Shown here piece by piece: positions 8,054-17,059 of a DNA stretch of 52,730 nucleotides; position 1 is the stretch's first letter, and each line of letters opens with the position of its first letter. The translations under genes were made by a program, and so were the position numbers. Below the pieces are notes generated by a model. It did no database searches. It saw only the letters and a list, made by a program, of their open reading frames with translations, and was not told where the DNA came from. The stretch is from positions 1 to 52,730 of the forward strand of contig JBCBJZ010000004.1 of the NCBI GenBank assembly GCA_038522635.1, in the 5' to 3' direction. The stretch is from JBCBJZ01 sp038522635 (GTDB lineage: Bacteria > Pseudomonadota > Alphaproteobacteria > Rhizobiales > Hyphomicrobiaceae).

Positions 8054-9370
8054 TTAGCCGATCAACTGGTTCGGCAGCCAGGTGATCAGCGCGGGGAACG
8101 CGATCAGCACGCCGATCGTGATCACATCGGCGATGAAGAACGGCAGGATGCCGCGGAACACGTCGGACAGCGGTATGTCCGGTCTGACCCCGTTGACCAC
8201 GAAGCAGTTCAGCCCGATCGGCGGCGTGATCAGACAGACCTCCGCCATCTTCACCACGATGATGCCGAACCAGATGCTATCGTAGCCGAGCGCCATCATG
8301 GCCGGGTGCACGACCGGCAGCGTCAACAGCAACATCCCGATCGCATCCATGAACATGCCAAGGATCGCATAGCCCAGCAGGATGCACAGCAGGATCACGA
8401 TCGGCGGCGCATCGATGCTGGTCACGAACTCCTGGAACGCGGTGGGAAGGCCCGTGTAGCCGAGGAAGCGCACGAAGATCAGGATGCCCCAGATCAACGA
8501 GAAGATCATGACCGTCAGCTTGGCGGTTTCCATCAGCGCTTCGCGCAACGTGCTCATCTTCATGCCGCGGAAGAGGGCGATGACGAGCACCACGAAAGCA
8601 CCGAGCGCGCCGGCTTCGGTGGGCGTGGCCCAACCGTTGTAGATGGCTGAAATGATGATCAGGACCACCGCGAAGATCGGGAAGGTGCCCGGCAAGGACG
8701 CGAACCGCTCCCGCCAGGTGAAGCCGCTGACCGAAGGCGCTGACTCAGGGTCACGCTTCGCGTTGACCATGATGATGCCGGCATAGATCAGCGCTGACAC
8801 CACGCCGGGGATGAAGCCCGCGAGCAGCAGCCGGCCGACCGATTCTTCCACGATGATCGCGTAGATCACGAGGATCGCGCTTGGCGGGATGAGCGTCGCC
8901 AGCGTGCCACCGGCTGCCACAACACCCGCGGCGAGGCGCCTGTTGTAGCCGTACTTGAGCATATCAGGGATGGCGACCCGCGCGAAGACGGCAGCCGTCG
9001 CGGTGCTCGCGCCGGAAACCGCCGCGAAGCCCGCGGTGGCAAAAACCGTCGCGACGGCAAGCCCGCCTGGCACCCAGCCGATCCACTTGCGGGCGGCGTC
9101 AAACAGCGCCTGCGTGATGCCCGCATGAAAGGCGAGGAAGCCGATCAGGATGAACATCGGCAGCACGCTCAACACGTAAGTGACCGACTTCGAATGAGGG
9201 ATGGTGCCCACGAGGGCTGCGCCTGATTGCCAACCGATGATCTCAACCACGCCCAGCAGGCCAACGAGGGACGCGGCGAACACCACCCGCACGCCAAGCA
9301 CGATCATGGTGATCATGGCGGTGACGCCGATCATCCCGATCGTGAATTCATCCGTGAACCCGAAGATCAT
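8054..9370 (-). CDS. dctM: TRAP transporter large membrane subunit, DctM family
   Basis: A protein of 438 aa, hydrophobic throughout, with the DctM signatures FAVSGAS-like FAAVSGASTATAAV near residue 120, GYNRRLAAGVVAAGGTLATLIPPS, and ITPPIGLNCFVVNGV near the C-terminus. It forms the sodium-coupled substrate pathway of a tripartite ATP-independent transporter with DctQ and the periplasmic DctP. Its ATG overlaps the DctQ stop (ATGA), indicating translational coupling. The substrate class is an organic acid; the neighbouring dehydratase and aldolase suggest a sugar acid or hydroxy-dicarboxylate. Confidence 0.95.
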   Translation of the reverse strand: MIFGFTDEFTIGMIGVTAMITMIVLGVRVVFAASLVGLLGVVEIIGWQSGAALVGTIPHSKSVTYVLSVLPMFILIGFLAFHAGITQALFDAARKWIGWVPGGLAVATVFATAGFAAVSGASTATAAVFARVAIPDMLKYGYNRRLAAGVVAAGGTLATLIPPSAILVIYAIIVEESVGRLLLAGFIPGVVSALIYAGIIMVNAKRDPESAPSVSGFTWRERFASLPGTFPIFAVVLIIISAIYNGWATPTEAGALGAFVVLVIALFRGMKMSTLREALMETAKLTVMIFSLIWGILIFVRFLGYTGLPTAFQEFVTSIDAPPIVILLCILLGYAILGMFMDAIGMLLLTLPVVHPAMMALGYDSIWFGIIVVKMAEVCLITPPIGLNCFVVNGVRPDIPLSDVFRGILPFFIADVITIGVLIAFPALITWLPNQLIG

Positions 9371-10200
9371 CGTGGGCGTCCCCCTGAACGCTCGTCAGAC
9401 TGCCCGTCGGGGCGCCCCTCTCTTGGCCCCTCCGGGCCAGAGCCTGCATCGCCGTCAGCGCCGGGCTGTGGTGCGCCTTCGCCGACCTCGGCGCGCACGC
9501 CCTGCGACCCGAACGCATCGCGGATCTCATCGTCCGCTTGAGCGCTCACGCTCTTCATGAGCGGCACGGCGACGGGTACCGCTTTGGGCGCGATCGTCAG
9601 CCTGGCAAAGCCGATCGCCTGCAAAGCGAGGCGCAGCCACCAGACGCCGAACGCCACCGGCACCAGCAGTTTGGACGGCCATGTCGGGTACTCGGCATCG
9701 ATCGTGCTGTCGCCGTTGGTGTAGGCGCGCATGAAGTGGTCCCAGCCGTACCAAACGAGTACGCCGACTACGAACAACGCGAGCAGCGTCCCCAAGCACT
9801 CGACCGCCCACAGCGCGCGCCCGCGCAACACGCCGATCAGCATCTCCATCCGGATGTGACCGCCCAGGCGCTGCGTGTAGGCAGCCCCCAGGAACGCGAA
9901 CGTCGCCATCGAGAGTTCGACGAAATCGATGTAGCCGGTGATCGGCGCTGCGAAGGGACGGAGCGCTTCGAGCGCGAGGCTGTCATAGGCGCTTGGAATG
10001 GTCTGCTGCAGATACGTCAGCAGATCGCCCGACTTGCGCAACAGAATTTGCAGCACGCCCAAGAACATCAGGCCAAAGATCGCCAGCGCAGCGATCAAAT
10101 TGAGCAGATCTTCGACGTAGGCAACGAGGCGATCGAACCGGCTGAGCGTTCGCGCGTCGGCAGGCGTGTCGGCGGGGCCAAGCGTCGCTTCAGGCGTCAT
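9367..10200 (-). CDS. dctQ: TRAP transporter small membrane subunit, DctQ family
   Basis: A protein of 277 aa with four membrane segments. The first is LIAALAIFGLMFLGVLQILLR and the family pattern A-TQRLGGHIRMEML-GVLRGR follows helix 2. A hydrophilic tail of about 60 residues, rich in Gly, Arg and Asp, extends beyond the usual length. DctQ stabilises DctM and helps dock the loaded DctP protein. The gene overlaps dctM by 4 bp and lies 209 bp after dctP; that gap shows no clear gene and may hold a processing or attenuating structure. Confidence 0.9.
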   Translation of the reverse strand: MTPEATLGPADTPADARTLSRFDRLVAYVEDLLNLIAALAIFGLMFLGVLQILLRKSGDLLTYLQQTIPSAYDSLALEALRPFAAPITGYIDFVELSMATFAFLGAAYTQRLGGHIRMEMLIGVLRGRALWAVECLGTLLALFVVGVLVWYGWDHFMRAYTNGDSTIDAEYPTWPSKLLVPVAFGVWWLRLALQAIGFARLTIAPKAVPVAVPLMKSVSAQADDEIRDAFGSQGVRAEVGEGAPQPGADGDAGSGPEGPREGRPDGQSDERSGGRPR

Positions 10201-10409
10201 CGTTGGGGCGTGCCATGGGACAAGGTGTGGTCAGGAAATGTGTGTGCGCGGGCGATGTGTAACGGTGACGCTGTGCGACAAGAGTTAAGAGTGCCCGCCG
10301 TGCGCGTGGCCCTGAAAGCGGGTAAGCCGCACGAACGCACGCGCGGGCCAACGTCGTCGCACGTGAAGGATCGGCAGCGCGACCGCACCGCCGATCCCCA
10401 GAGCGAGCG

Positions 10410-11510
10410 CTACTGCGCGGTACCGCTGCCACCCTTTTTCATCGTGGCGCCGGAGCCGCGGGTCTTCGCCTCATTGGCGAGCTTAAGCAGCGTGTCGAGC
10501 ACGTTTTGCGCATCGAACTTCGAAGCGTTGGCTTTGACCCACGCATCCCACACGGGTTTGCCAGCGACCTCTTTGAACTTCGCCAGTTCCGCGTCGGTGA
10601 AGGTGACCGGCTTCAGCTTCGCCTTGAAGAGGGGCAAGTACTTCGCGTCTGCCTTTTTGTAGGCGTCGACGTAGGCCTTGGCGACTTCCATCTTCAGGTC
10701 CATCAGCAGCTTCTGGTACTGCGCAGGCAGCTTGTTGAAGCTGGTCTTATTGAGGACGATCGGGCACTCCGACGTGCCAGGCGTCAGGTTGGTTGTGTAC
10801 CAGTTGGCGACCTCGTGGATCTTGTAGGCGCCGTGGGCGTAGGTGAACGGGAACGAGACCGCGTCGGCCGTGCCACGTTGGATCGCCGTATAAACCTCGG
10901 TCGCGGGCATGGTCTGGCGCACAGCACCGACCTTCTCCATCGCCTTGCCGATGCCGCCGCCGGCCCGCACCCGCAGACCTTTGAAGTCAGCCACGGTGGC
11001 AGGGACCTTGCCGCGTCCCAGGAACTCGTACTGCGGCAACAGCGTCGACGCGTAAGCGATCGCGTTCCAGCGGTCCATGTCCTTCACGAGCGCCGGGTGC
11101 TCATAGAGCTTGTTGCGCGCGTAGGCCGACACGGCGAAATCGCCGAGCGGCAGGAACGGCATGGTGAAGACCATGAATGCGGGGTTCTTGCCGGGGTGAT
11201 AGAAGTTGCAGAAATGCGCGGCGTCGAAGGCGTTGATCTTCAGGCCGTCGAGGTTCTCACGCGACTTCGACAGCGTGCCGCCGTAGAAGATCTTGATCTT
11301 GAACTTGCCGTCGGTGAGTTCAGCGACGCGCTTGGCCAGATGCTCAACGCCGACCGTAAAGGCCCGCGGCTTGCCCCAAGTTGAAAAGCGCCAGTTGACG
11401 GCCGGACCCTCAACTTTGGCGACGGCGTGGCTGCCTGCTTGCGCGGTCGTCGCGCTGAAGCCTGCAGCGATGAGCGCAGCGGCGCCCACACTTAGCGTGG
11501 TGATTTTCAA
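10410..11510 (-). CDS. dctP: TRAP transporter periplasmic solute-binding protein, DctP family
   Basis: A 366-aa protein with signal peptide KITTLSVGAAALIAAGF ending near TTAQAG, followed by the DctP pattern: AKRVAELTDGKFKIKIFYGG, NAFDAAHFCNFYHPGKNPAF, PLGDFAVSAYARNKL and the conserved Arg of KGLRVRAGGGIGKAMEKVGA, which usually binds the substrate carboxylate. It delivers an organic acid to DctQM. The start codon is TTG, supported by a GGGAGGT Shine-Dalgarno sequence 7-8 bases upstream and by the signal peptide. It is the first transporter gene of the operon, preceded by a candidate operator and by repeat sequences that separate it from the RraA-type gene. Confidence 0.93.
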   Translation of the reverse strand: MKITTLSVGAAALIAAGFSATTAQAGSHAVAKVEGPAVNWRFSTWGKPRAFTVGVEHLAKRVAELTDGKFKIKIFYGGTLSKSRENLDGLKINAFDAAHFCNFYHPGKNPAFMVFTMPFLPLGDFAVSAYARNKLYEHPALVKDMDRWNAIAYASTLLPQYEFLGRGKVPATVADFKGLRVRAGGGIGKAMEKVGAVRQTMPATEVYTAIQRGTADAVSFPFTYAHGAYKIHEVANWYTTNLTPGTSECPIVLNKTSFNKLPAQYQKLLMDLKMEVAKAYVDAYKKADAKYLPLFKAKLKPVTFTDAELAKFKEVAGKPVWDAWVKANASKFDAQNVLDTLLKLANEAKTRGSGATMKKGGSGTAQ

Positions 11511-11574
11511 AACACTGACCTCCCAGATTGTCTTGTTTGGTGACGGGGCCGTTGAACCGCGCCCTCTGCCCTAG

Positions 11575-11594
11575 TGCATCGCAGACGTGATGCA
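11575..11594. promoter_or_regulatory. Inverted repeat upstream of dctP, candidate operator
   Basis: TGCATC-N8-GATGCA lies 65-84 bases before the TTG start of dctP. The size suits a dimeric transcription factor such as a GntR, LacI or IclR regulator of the transporter. No regulator gene is visible in the cluster and no promoter hexamers were confirmed. Confidence 0.3.
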
Positions 11595-11654
11595 TGAACA
11601 CAACCACTGTTTGTGGCCCTCCAGAGCACTTGCGCATGGTCTTGGCGCCGTCTT

Positions 11655-11788
11655 GGCTCCCAAAGTTAGTCCGCACCCAAGATTAGCGATGATCTTGGTC
11701 GATTTCAGGCCCACCTGAGGCGATCGGGTTTGGGCGCCCGATGATGGCGCGTCGCGTCGCATCTTCAAGCCGAAGCGAACGGACTCTA
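11655..11788. repeat. Degenerate family B copy (B3) fused to a half copy of family A
   Basis: Bases 11655-11745 match the inner and second palindromic part of the 149-bp family B element (CACCCAAGATTAG, then GATGATCTTGGTCGATTT and GCGCCCGATGAT) with more mismatches than the other two copies. Bases 11765-11788 end TCAAGCCGAAGCGAACGGAC-TCTAG, the reverse complement of the right end of family A. The final TAG, read on the minus strand, is the stop codon of RraA-1. This composite sits inside the catabolic cluster between the aldolase gene and dctP. Confidence 0.6.
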
Positions 11789-12439
11789 GATGCGCGTGAA
11801 CCGCCCCATCGCCTCACTGAACGTCAGGCCGGACCGCAGCGCCGCTTCGGCCTGCGCGTCATCATTGGCAAAGGCCTGCGCCGCTTCGCCGACGGCACGC
11901 GCCACCGCCGCTGGAATGCACACGACGCCCGACCCATCGGCCACGATCACGTCGCCCGGGTTCACCATGACACCGCGACAACGGACGGGGCCTTCGTTGA
12001 TCGCCTCAATCTTCAGCCGCGTGCGCCCGGTCAACGGCGTCATGTGACGGGCAAAGACCGGCAGGCCGTGCACTTCGATCTCTTCACGGTCGCGCACACC
12101 GCCGTCGACGACAAGCCCGCCGAGGCCCTTGACCCGCGCGGCCAACGTCGCCATGCCGCCCCACGTCGAAATGGCCTCGCCCGCGTTGTCGATCACCAGG
12201 ATATCGCCGGCACCCGCGGCATCGATCATGGCACCGACCGCGAAATCGGCGGAAGTAAAGCTGCCGCGCGGCCCGCTCACCTGCTTCACGGTCACCGCAC
12301 GGCCGACGCATCTTGATCCCGGCACCACCTGGCGAAGGCCGTCGATGACGCCATCGAAGGGCACGTCATCGAGCGCGTTCGCCAGCGTCGGCGTGGCCAG
12401 ATCGGCGAACAGCGTCAGCGTCGCGTCATCGACCGCCAT
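11786..12439 (-). CDS. RraA-family aldolase/decarboxylase-like protein 1
   Basis: A 217-aa protein of the RraA / 4-carboxy-4-hydroxy-2-oxoadipate (CHA) aldolase family. Key stretches are FADLATPTLANALD at the N-terminus, AGDILVIDNAGEAISTWGGMAT, and LVVDGGVRDREEIEVHGLPVFAR, where the Arg-Asp of GGVRD contacts substrate and metal. Class II aldolases of this fold cleave 4-hydroxy-4-methyl-2-oxoglutarate or CHA and can decarboxylate oxaloacetate; other members merely bind RNase E. It starts 3 bp after the dehydratase stop, so the two probably act in sequence on an organic acid. Its TAG stop is the end of a repeat. Confidence 0.85.
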   Translation of the reverse strand: MAVDDATLTLFADLATPTLANALDDVPFDGVIDGLRQVVPGSRCVGRAVTVKQVSGPRGSFTSADFAVGAMIDAAGAGDILVIDNAGEAISTWGGMATLAARVKGLGGLVVDGGVRDREEIEVHGLPVFARHMTPLTGRTRLKIEAINEGPVRCRGVMVNPGDVIVADGSGVVCIPAAVARAVGEAAQAFANDDAQAEAALRSGLTFSEAMGRFTRI

Positions 12440-12442
12440 GGT

Positions 12443-14296
12443 TCAGCCCTCCTCACGCCAACGGTTACGGGGCACGAAGCCGCTTTGCACCGCTTCACGG
12501 GGCTCACGCACATAGACCTCGCGGTTCGGGTGGATGCCAGCGCCACGGGTTGCTGGCACCGCGCTCATACGCATGCGGTGGAGCAAGCGCGTATCGGCAT
12601 CGCCACAATGGGGATGCAGGCCGCCGTTAGCGGCAACCTCGGCATCCCACGCCGCCTGGCGCGCTTGACGCGTTGCGCCATCATCAAGCGCGGGGCAGGT
12701 CAGCTCGTTGGTGTTGAGGTCTGCGATGATCTCATCACCATCGGCAAGGAGCGCGATCGGTCCGCCCACGGCCGCTTCGGGACCCACGTGGCCGATCACC
12801 AGGCCGACCGAACCGCCGGAGAACCGCGCGTCTGTCATCAGGGCGACGGTTATCCCCCGCTCACGACAAAGCGTGGTGATCCGCGAGGTTGGGTCGAGCA
12901 TCTCGGGCATGCCGGGGGCGCCGCTGGGGCCCTCGTAACGCACGATCACCATGTCGTTGTCGGCGAAACTCTCGGGGCGTTCGTTGAGCGTTTCGAGCAG
13001 CGCCGCTTCCCCTTCGAAAATGCGCGCACGGCCCTTGAAAACGTTGTTCTCAAGCCCGGTCTCGACGCCTGCCAGTTTCAAGATCGCGGAATGCTCAGGC
13101 GACAGGTTCCCCCCCAGCACGCGCAAGCCACCGGTCGGCTTGTAGGGTGCTTTGACGGGATAAACGACTTTGCCATCGGCCGCTTTGGTCTCAAGCCGGG
13201 AGACCTGATCGGCGAGCGTCTCACCGGTGCACGTCAGAACCTCACCGTTCAACAGCCCCGCTTCGAGCAACTCGCGCACGATCACCTGGACACCGCCCAC
13301 CTCGTCGATATCCACCATCGAATAGCGCCCGTAGGGGCGGGCATCCGTGATCACCGGAACCACGTGCTGCGATAGATGATTAAATTCCGCCGGCGTCATC
13401 ACGTCGGCCCAGAAGTCCGCGTAACCGGCCGCGCGCGCGATCTCCGGCGCGTGCAGCACGACGTTGGTGGAGCCGCCGATCGCCATCGCCACGATTACGG
13501 CGTTGCGCAAGGAATCGCGCACCACGATATCGCGCGGACGGGTGCCTGCCTCCATCATGGCGGCGAGGTGGTTGACGAGCGCGGCCGGGAAAGCGTCAAG
13601 CCGGCGCGGATCATCGGACGGCGGCGCCACCATCTCCAACGGCTGCATGCCAACGACGCCGATGAACGTCTGCATGGTGTTGTACGTGAACATGCCGCCG
13701 CACGAGCCGTAACCCGGGCAGGCGTGGCAGGCGATGCGGAAACGATGGTCCGGGTCAGGATGGCCCGCGGCCTGATAGGCGCTGACGATGTCGAGCGCAT
13801 CGCCCGTTTCGGGATCGGTGCCCGGGCGGATCGGGCCATCGGACATAATCAAGCCTGGCGCGTTGTGCTCAAGCAACGCTGACAACGTCCCCACCGGTGG
13901 CTTATCGCAGGCGACGACAGCGATGGTCCCGGCCATGCCGCTTGCGCTGAGGTGTTCACACAGGCTGTCCTGCGTGACTTCACGCCCGATCAGCGAATAA
14001 CGCATTTCGCGCGTGCCGTTGCGGATGCCGTCAGACGTCGCGATGGTGTACTCGGGCTGCACGAGGCGGTAGGGCAACGCGCCATCGCCCTGGCCGATGC
14101 GCGCCTTCAGCGCCTCATGGATCGCTTCGACCTTCGCCTGCACGCCCATGTAGCACTGGCTGTCGCCCTTGTTGCCGACGACGCCCACCGAAGGGCCGTG
14201 GATCAGCTCAGGATCGGTGCCAAGTTCACGCGCGATGCCGATCGTCTGCGCGCTGCGGCCCGGGTGGCGATCGATATGAAGAAACGAGGGTGGCAT
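12443..14296 (-). CDS. IlvD/Edd-family dehydratase (probably a sugar-acid dehydratase)
   Basis: A 617-aa protein starting MPPSFLHIDRHPGRSAQTIGIAR, chosen because a GGAG sequence lies nine bases upstream; an in-frame ATG 52 codons earlier has no family match. Iron-sulfur ligands of the family are present as GDSQCYMGV, VVACDKPPVGTL and CPGYGSCGGMFTYNTMQ. The catalytic serine region near the C-terminus reads MTDARFSGGSVGLVIGHVGPEA. The family dehydrates 2,3-dihydroxy acids to 2-oxo acids. The relatively weak CDKPPVG motif and the link to RraA and TRAP genes favour a sugar-acid role over valine biosynthesis. It is probably the first gene of the operon. Confidence 0.85.
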   Translation of the reverse strand: MPPSFLHIDRHPGRSAQTIGIARELGTDPELIHGPSVGVVGNKGDSQCYMGVQAKVEAIHEALKARIGQGDGALPYRLVQPEYTIATSDGIRNGTREMRYSLIGREVTQDSLCEHLSASGMAGTIAVVACDKPPVGTLSALLEHNAPGLIMSDGPIRPGTDPETGDALDIVSAYQAAGHPDPDHRFRIACHACPGYGSCGGMFTYNTMQTFIGVVGMQPLEMVAPPSDDPRRLDAFPAALVNHLAAMMEAGTRPRDIVVRDSLRNAVIVAMAIGGSTNVVLHAPEIARAAGYADFWADVMTPAEFNHLSQHVVPVITDARPYGRYSMVDIDEVGGVQVIVRELLEAGLLNGEVLTCTGETLADQVSRLETKAADGKVVYPVKAPYKPTGGLRVLGGNLSPEHSAILKLAGVETGLENNVFKGRARIFEGEAALLETLNERPESFADNDMVIVRYEGPSGAPGMPEMLDPTSRITTLCRERGITVALMTDARFSGGSVGLVIGHVGPEAAVGGPIALLADGDEIIADLNTNELTCPALDDGATRQARQAAWDAEVAANGGLHPHCGDADTRLLHRMRMSAVPATRGAGIHPNREVYVREPREAVQSGFVPRNRWREEG

Positions 14297-14562
14297 GAGG
14301 GAACTCCGGTTGGGCTGCAGATGAACGTGAAGGCGGGGCACGTTGAGCCCGCGATGATGGACGGTGATCACGCGGTTAAAGCGCGCATGTCGGTTGCCGT
14401 TATGGCGAACGAGAGCCGGTGCGTGCAAGTCACGCGCGCTGGTCGAGCCCACGACATGGCCTGTTACGCCTGCCGATCCCTGCGCGTCGGCTTTGACAAG
14501 GCCTCAGCCTTCACGCACACCGCAACGATCGCAACCCTGCATCTGTAAGCCCTGGAGCGCCC

Positions 14563-15345
14563 GTGTCCGACGCGCCCACCACCATGCCCAGCTTCACGCG
14601 CGCGGGCGTCTTCGATGGCATGCGCCAAACGATCTGGATCGGCATCTTCGTCATGCCGTTCGGGATCGCGTTCGGCGTGAGCGCGGTGCAGCAGGGCATG
14701 ACCCCGACGTTGGCGATGCTGATGAGCGCGCTTGTCATGGCAGGCGGTTCACAGTTCGCAGCCCTCGACCTATGGGCTGCGCCCCTGCCGGTGGTGCCGA
14801 TCCTGCTGGCGACGGCCGCCATCAACGCGCGTCACGTGCTCTACGGCGCAGCGCTCTACCCCTGGGTGCGCGGGCTACCGGCCCACCAGCTCTACCCCTC
14901 CGCCCTGGTCATGGTTGACCTCAACTGGGCGATGGCGATGCAGGCGCGTCAACGCGGTTACTATGACGTTGGTCTCCTGCTTGGCAGCGGCATCGTCATG
15001 GTCATCGTCTGGCTGACGTCGGTCGCAATCGGCCTCGTCGCAGGCAGTGCCATCGGCGATCCGCGCCAATGGGGCATCGATGCGGTGATGCCTTGCGTGT
15101 TCGCCGCGACCCTGACGGCCATGTGGCGCGGAACCGGCGATGTGGCGCCCTGGGGCTTTGCCGCGGTGACGGCTTATGCGGCCTATCTTTATTTGCCGCC
15201 GGGTTGGCATGTGGTGGTCGGCGCCATCGCTGGCGGTGTGCTTGGTCTGATGCTTTACCGCGAGCCGCCACCCTCAGAGGCGCCCTCCGGGTCGGACAGC
15301 GTTGACAGCGATGGCCCACCTGCGCAGGGGCGCGAAACGCCATGA
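14563..15345 (+). CDS. azlC: AzlC-family branched-chain amino acid exporter, large subunit
   Basis: A 260-aa membrane protein matching AzlC: MPFGIAFGVSAVQQGMTP, MAGGSQFAALDLW, ATAAINARHVLYGAAL. It has about seven helices and works with the small AzlD subunit to export branched-chain or other amino acids. It starts with GTG, with GGAG 8-9 bases upstream. The stop overlaps the azlD start by 4 bp. The hydrophilic 20-residue tail (SEAPSGSDSVDSDGP) is an extension. No Lrp-type regulator gene is next to it. Confidence 0.9.
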   Translation: MSDAPTTMPSFTRAGVFDGMRQTIWIGIFVMPFGIAFGVSAVQQGMTPTLAMLMSALVMAGGSQFAALDLWAAPLPVVPILLATAAINARHVLYGAALYPWVRGLPAHQLYPSALVMVDLNWAMAMQARQRGYYDVGLLLGSGIVMVIVWLTSVAIGLVAGSAIGDPRQWGIDAVMPCVFAATLTAMWRGTGDVAPWGFAAVTAYAAYLYLPPGWHVVVGAIAGGVLGLMLYREPPPSEAPSGSDSVDSDGPPAQGRETP

Positions 15346-15716
15346 CGCCGCTCCCGCCCCAGACAGTCCTGGCCGAGACGGTCCTGGCCAAGTCGGGCCT
15401 GCCCGAGACGGCCATGCCCGACACCGTGCTTGCGGTCGCCGTCATCCTCGCGATGGCGGTCATCACCGGTGGTTCGCGCATGGCGGGCTTCTTTTTGATG
15501 GCGCGGATCACCATCACACCGCGCTTCGAAGCTTTCCTGACCAGCCTTGCAGGCGCGGTGCTGGTCGCCATGATCACGCCGCCCGCGATCAACGGGGACG
15601 CTGCCATGCGTGCAGCCCTGATCGCCGCGGCGACCGTGATGGCGCTCACGCGCAAAGCAGCGCTGGCCATGATGATGGGCCTCATCGCCGCGGCCGCATG
15701 GCGGTTCGCGCTGTGA
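15342..15716 (+). CDS. azlD: AzlD-family small subunit of amino acid exporter
   Basis: A 124-aa protein with about four hydrophobic segments and the AzlD patterns VAVILAMAVITGGSRMAGFFLM and FEAFLTSLAGAVLVAMITPPA. It overlaps azlC (ATGA). The first ~30 residues are a Thr/Ala/Val-rich lead not typical for the family, so an internal start is possible. It is needed with AzlC for export. Confidence 0.85.
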   Translation: MTPLPPQTVLAETVLAKSGLPETAMPDTVLAVAVILAMAVITGGSRMAGFFLMARITITPRFEAFLTSLAGAVLVAMITPPAINGDAAMRAALIAAATVMALTRKAALAMMMGLIAAAAWRFAL

Positions 15717-15735
15717 GATCATCGCGTGCGAAAGA

Positions 15736-16998
15736 CTACCTGGCGAGCCAGGTCGTGAGCCGGTCCATCGCCGCTTCCAGCGCGTCGGCGGAGCGCAAGA
15801 AGCACAAGCGGTAATAGCCTTCACCCGCAGGGCCAAACGCGATGCCGGGGGCAAGGCCGATGTTCGCCTCATCGACCAATCGCAGCGCGGTCTCCATTGA
15901 ATCGTCAAAGCCATCCAGCGCGAAGAACTGATAGAACGCGCCTGCAGGCGGGGTCGCACGCACGCGCTCCTGGCCCTGAAACGCGGTGGCGATGATCTTA
16001 CGACCGCGCCGCGCCCGCTCGATCTGGCTTAACGCCAGCGCTTCGCCCTCAGCGGTTTCAAGGGCCGCGATGCCCGCATGCTGGTGGAAAGCTGGCACAC
16101 CGGACGTGTTGTACTGGATCAGGTTCTCAACGTCCTGGCCCAGTGCTGCGGGCGCTTGCAGCCACCCCATGCGCCACCCCGTCATCGCCCAATTCTTCGA
16201 GAAGGTGTTGACGAAGATGATGCGGTCGTCAGGCTCGCGCAGGGTCTGAAAGCTGGGGGCGATCGGCGCATGCGCTTCGTCGGCCGCGGCCTCATTGGGG
16301 AAATAGAACCGCGCGTAAATCTCATCCGCGATGATCCACAGACCACGCTCACGCGCGAACGCGAGGATCGCCGCGAGTTCCTCCTGCGAGGCGGTCCAAC
16401 CGGTCGGATTGGCAGGCGAATTGATGAACAGCGCGCGGGTCCGCGGCGTGCACGCGGCAAACAGCCGATCAAGGTCAAGATGCCAACCACCGGCCGCATC
16501 GCGCGTCAGGTCCACCGCGGTTACGCTGGCGCCTGCGCCGCGGGCTGCCCCTTCGAAGTTCGGCCAGGCGGGACTGAGGATGACGACATCATCGCCATCG
16601 CTCACGGTCAGTTGCATCGCGAGTTGAATCGCCTGCATGCCCCCGCCCGTGACGAAAAACTCATCAGCTGCGAACGGCCGGTCGTAGAGCCGCGCGAAGT
16701 AGCGGGCAAGGCTTGCGCGCAGATCAGGAAGCCCCCGCTGGTAGGTATAGAAGGTCTCGCCGCGCAACATCGCCGCTTGGCTCGCCTCGCACAGGAAGGC
16801 GGGCGTCGGCAGATCACCTTCGCCAGCCCACATCGGGATCAAACCTTCGCGCGTACGGCCATGGTTGAAGACGCGCACGATCCCGCTTTCGGGAAGCGCC
16901 TGGATCGCCGGTCGCAGGTCTTCGCGGATGTTGGGGCGCACGTCAGGTGTCGCCCGGGGCGCGGTGTCGGTTGCATCGGTGAAAGCGCTCATCGGCAA
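15736..16998 (-). CDS. Class I/II aminotransferase (aspartate aminotransferase-like)
   Basis: A 420-aa fold-type I enzyme. The PLP lysine is in NTFSKNWAMTGWRMGW, preceded by INSPANPTGW (substrate/PLP Asn) and IIADEIYARFYF (Asp and Tyr contacts), with the substrate-carboxylate Arg in GYYRLCFLRS. It carries out amino-group transfer between an amino acid and a 2-oxo acid; the subgroup is close to the aspartate/aromatic aminotransferases but the substrate cannot be fixed. The start at 16998 could also be the Met two codons later. The neighbouring amino acid exporter and nitroreductase face different ways, so it may be transcribed with the nitroreductase only. Confidence 0.88.
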   Translation of the reverse strand: MPMSAFTDATDTAPRATPDVRPNIREDLRPAIQALPESGIVRVFNHGRTREGLIPMWAGEGDLPTPAFLCEASQAAMLRGETFYTYQRGLPDLRASLARYFARLYDRPFAADEFFVTGGGMQAIQLAMQLTVSDGDDVVILSPAWPNFEGAARGAGASVTAVDLTRDAAGGWHLDLDRLFAACTPRTRALFINSPANPTGWTASQEELAAILAFARERGLWIIADEIYARFYFPNEAAADEAHAPIAPSFQTLREPDDRIIFVNTFSKNWAMTGWRMGWLQAPAALGQDVENLIQYNTSGVPAFHQHAGIAALETAEGEALALSQIERARRGRKIIATAFQGQERVRATPPAGAFYQFFALDGFDDSMETALRLVDEANIGLAPGIAFGPAGEGYYRLCFLRSADALEAAMDRLTTWLAR

Positions 16999-17059
16999 GT
17001 CTCCGCATGATCGGGGAAGGCGCTGGCATCGGGATCACCTGCGCAACGCTGCGACGCCT

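Noticed and set aside
9538..10662. Plus-strand open frame opposite dctQ and the end of dctP
   Set aside because: Antisense to well-supported transporter genes and of shadow composition.
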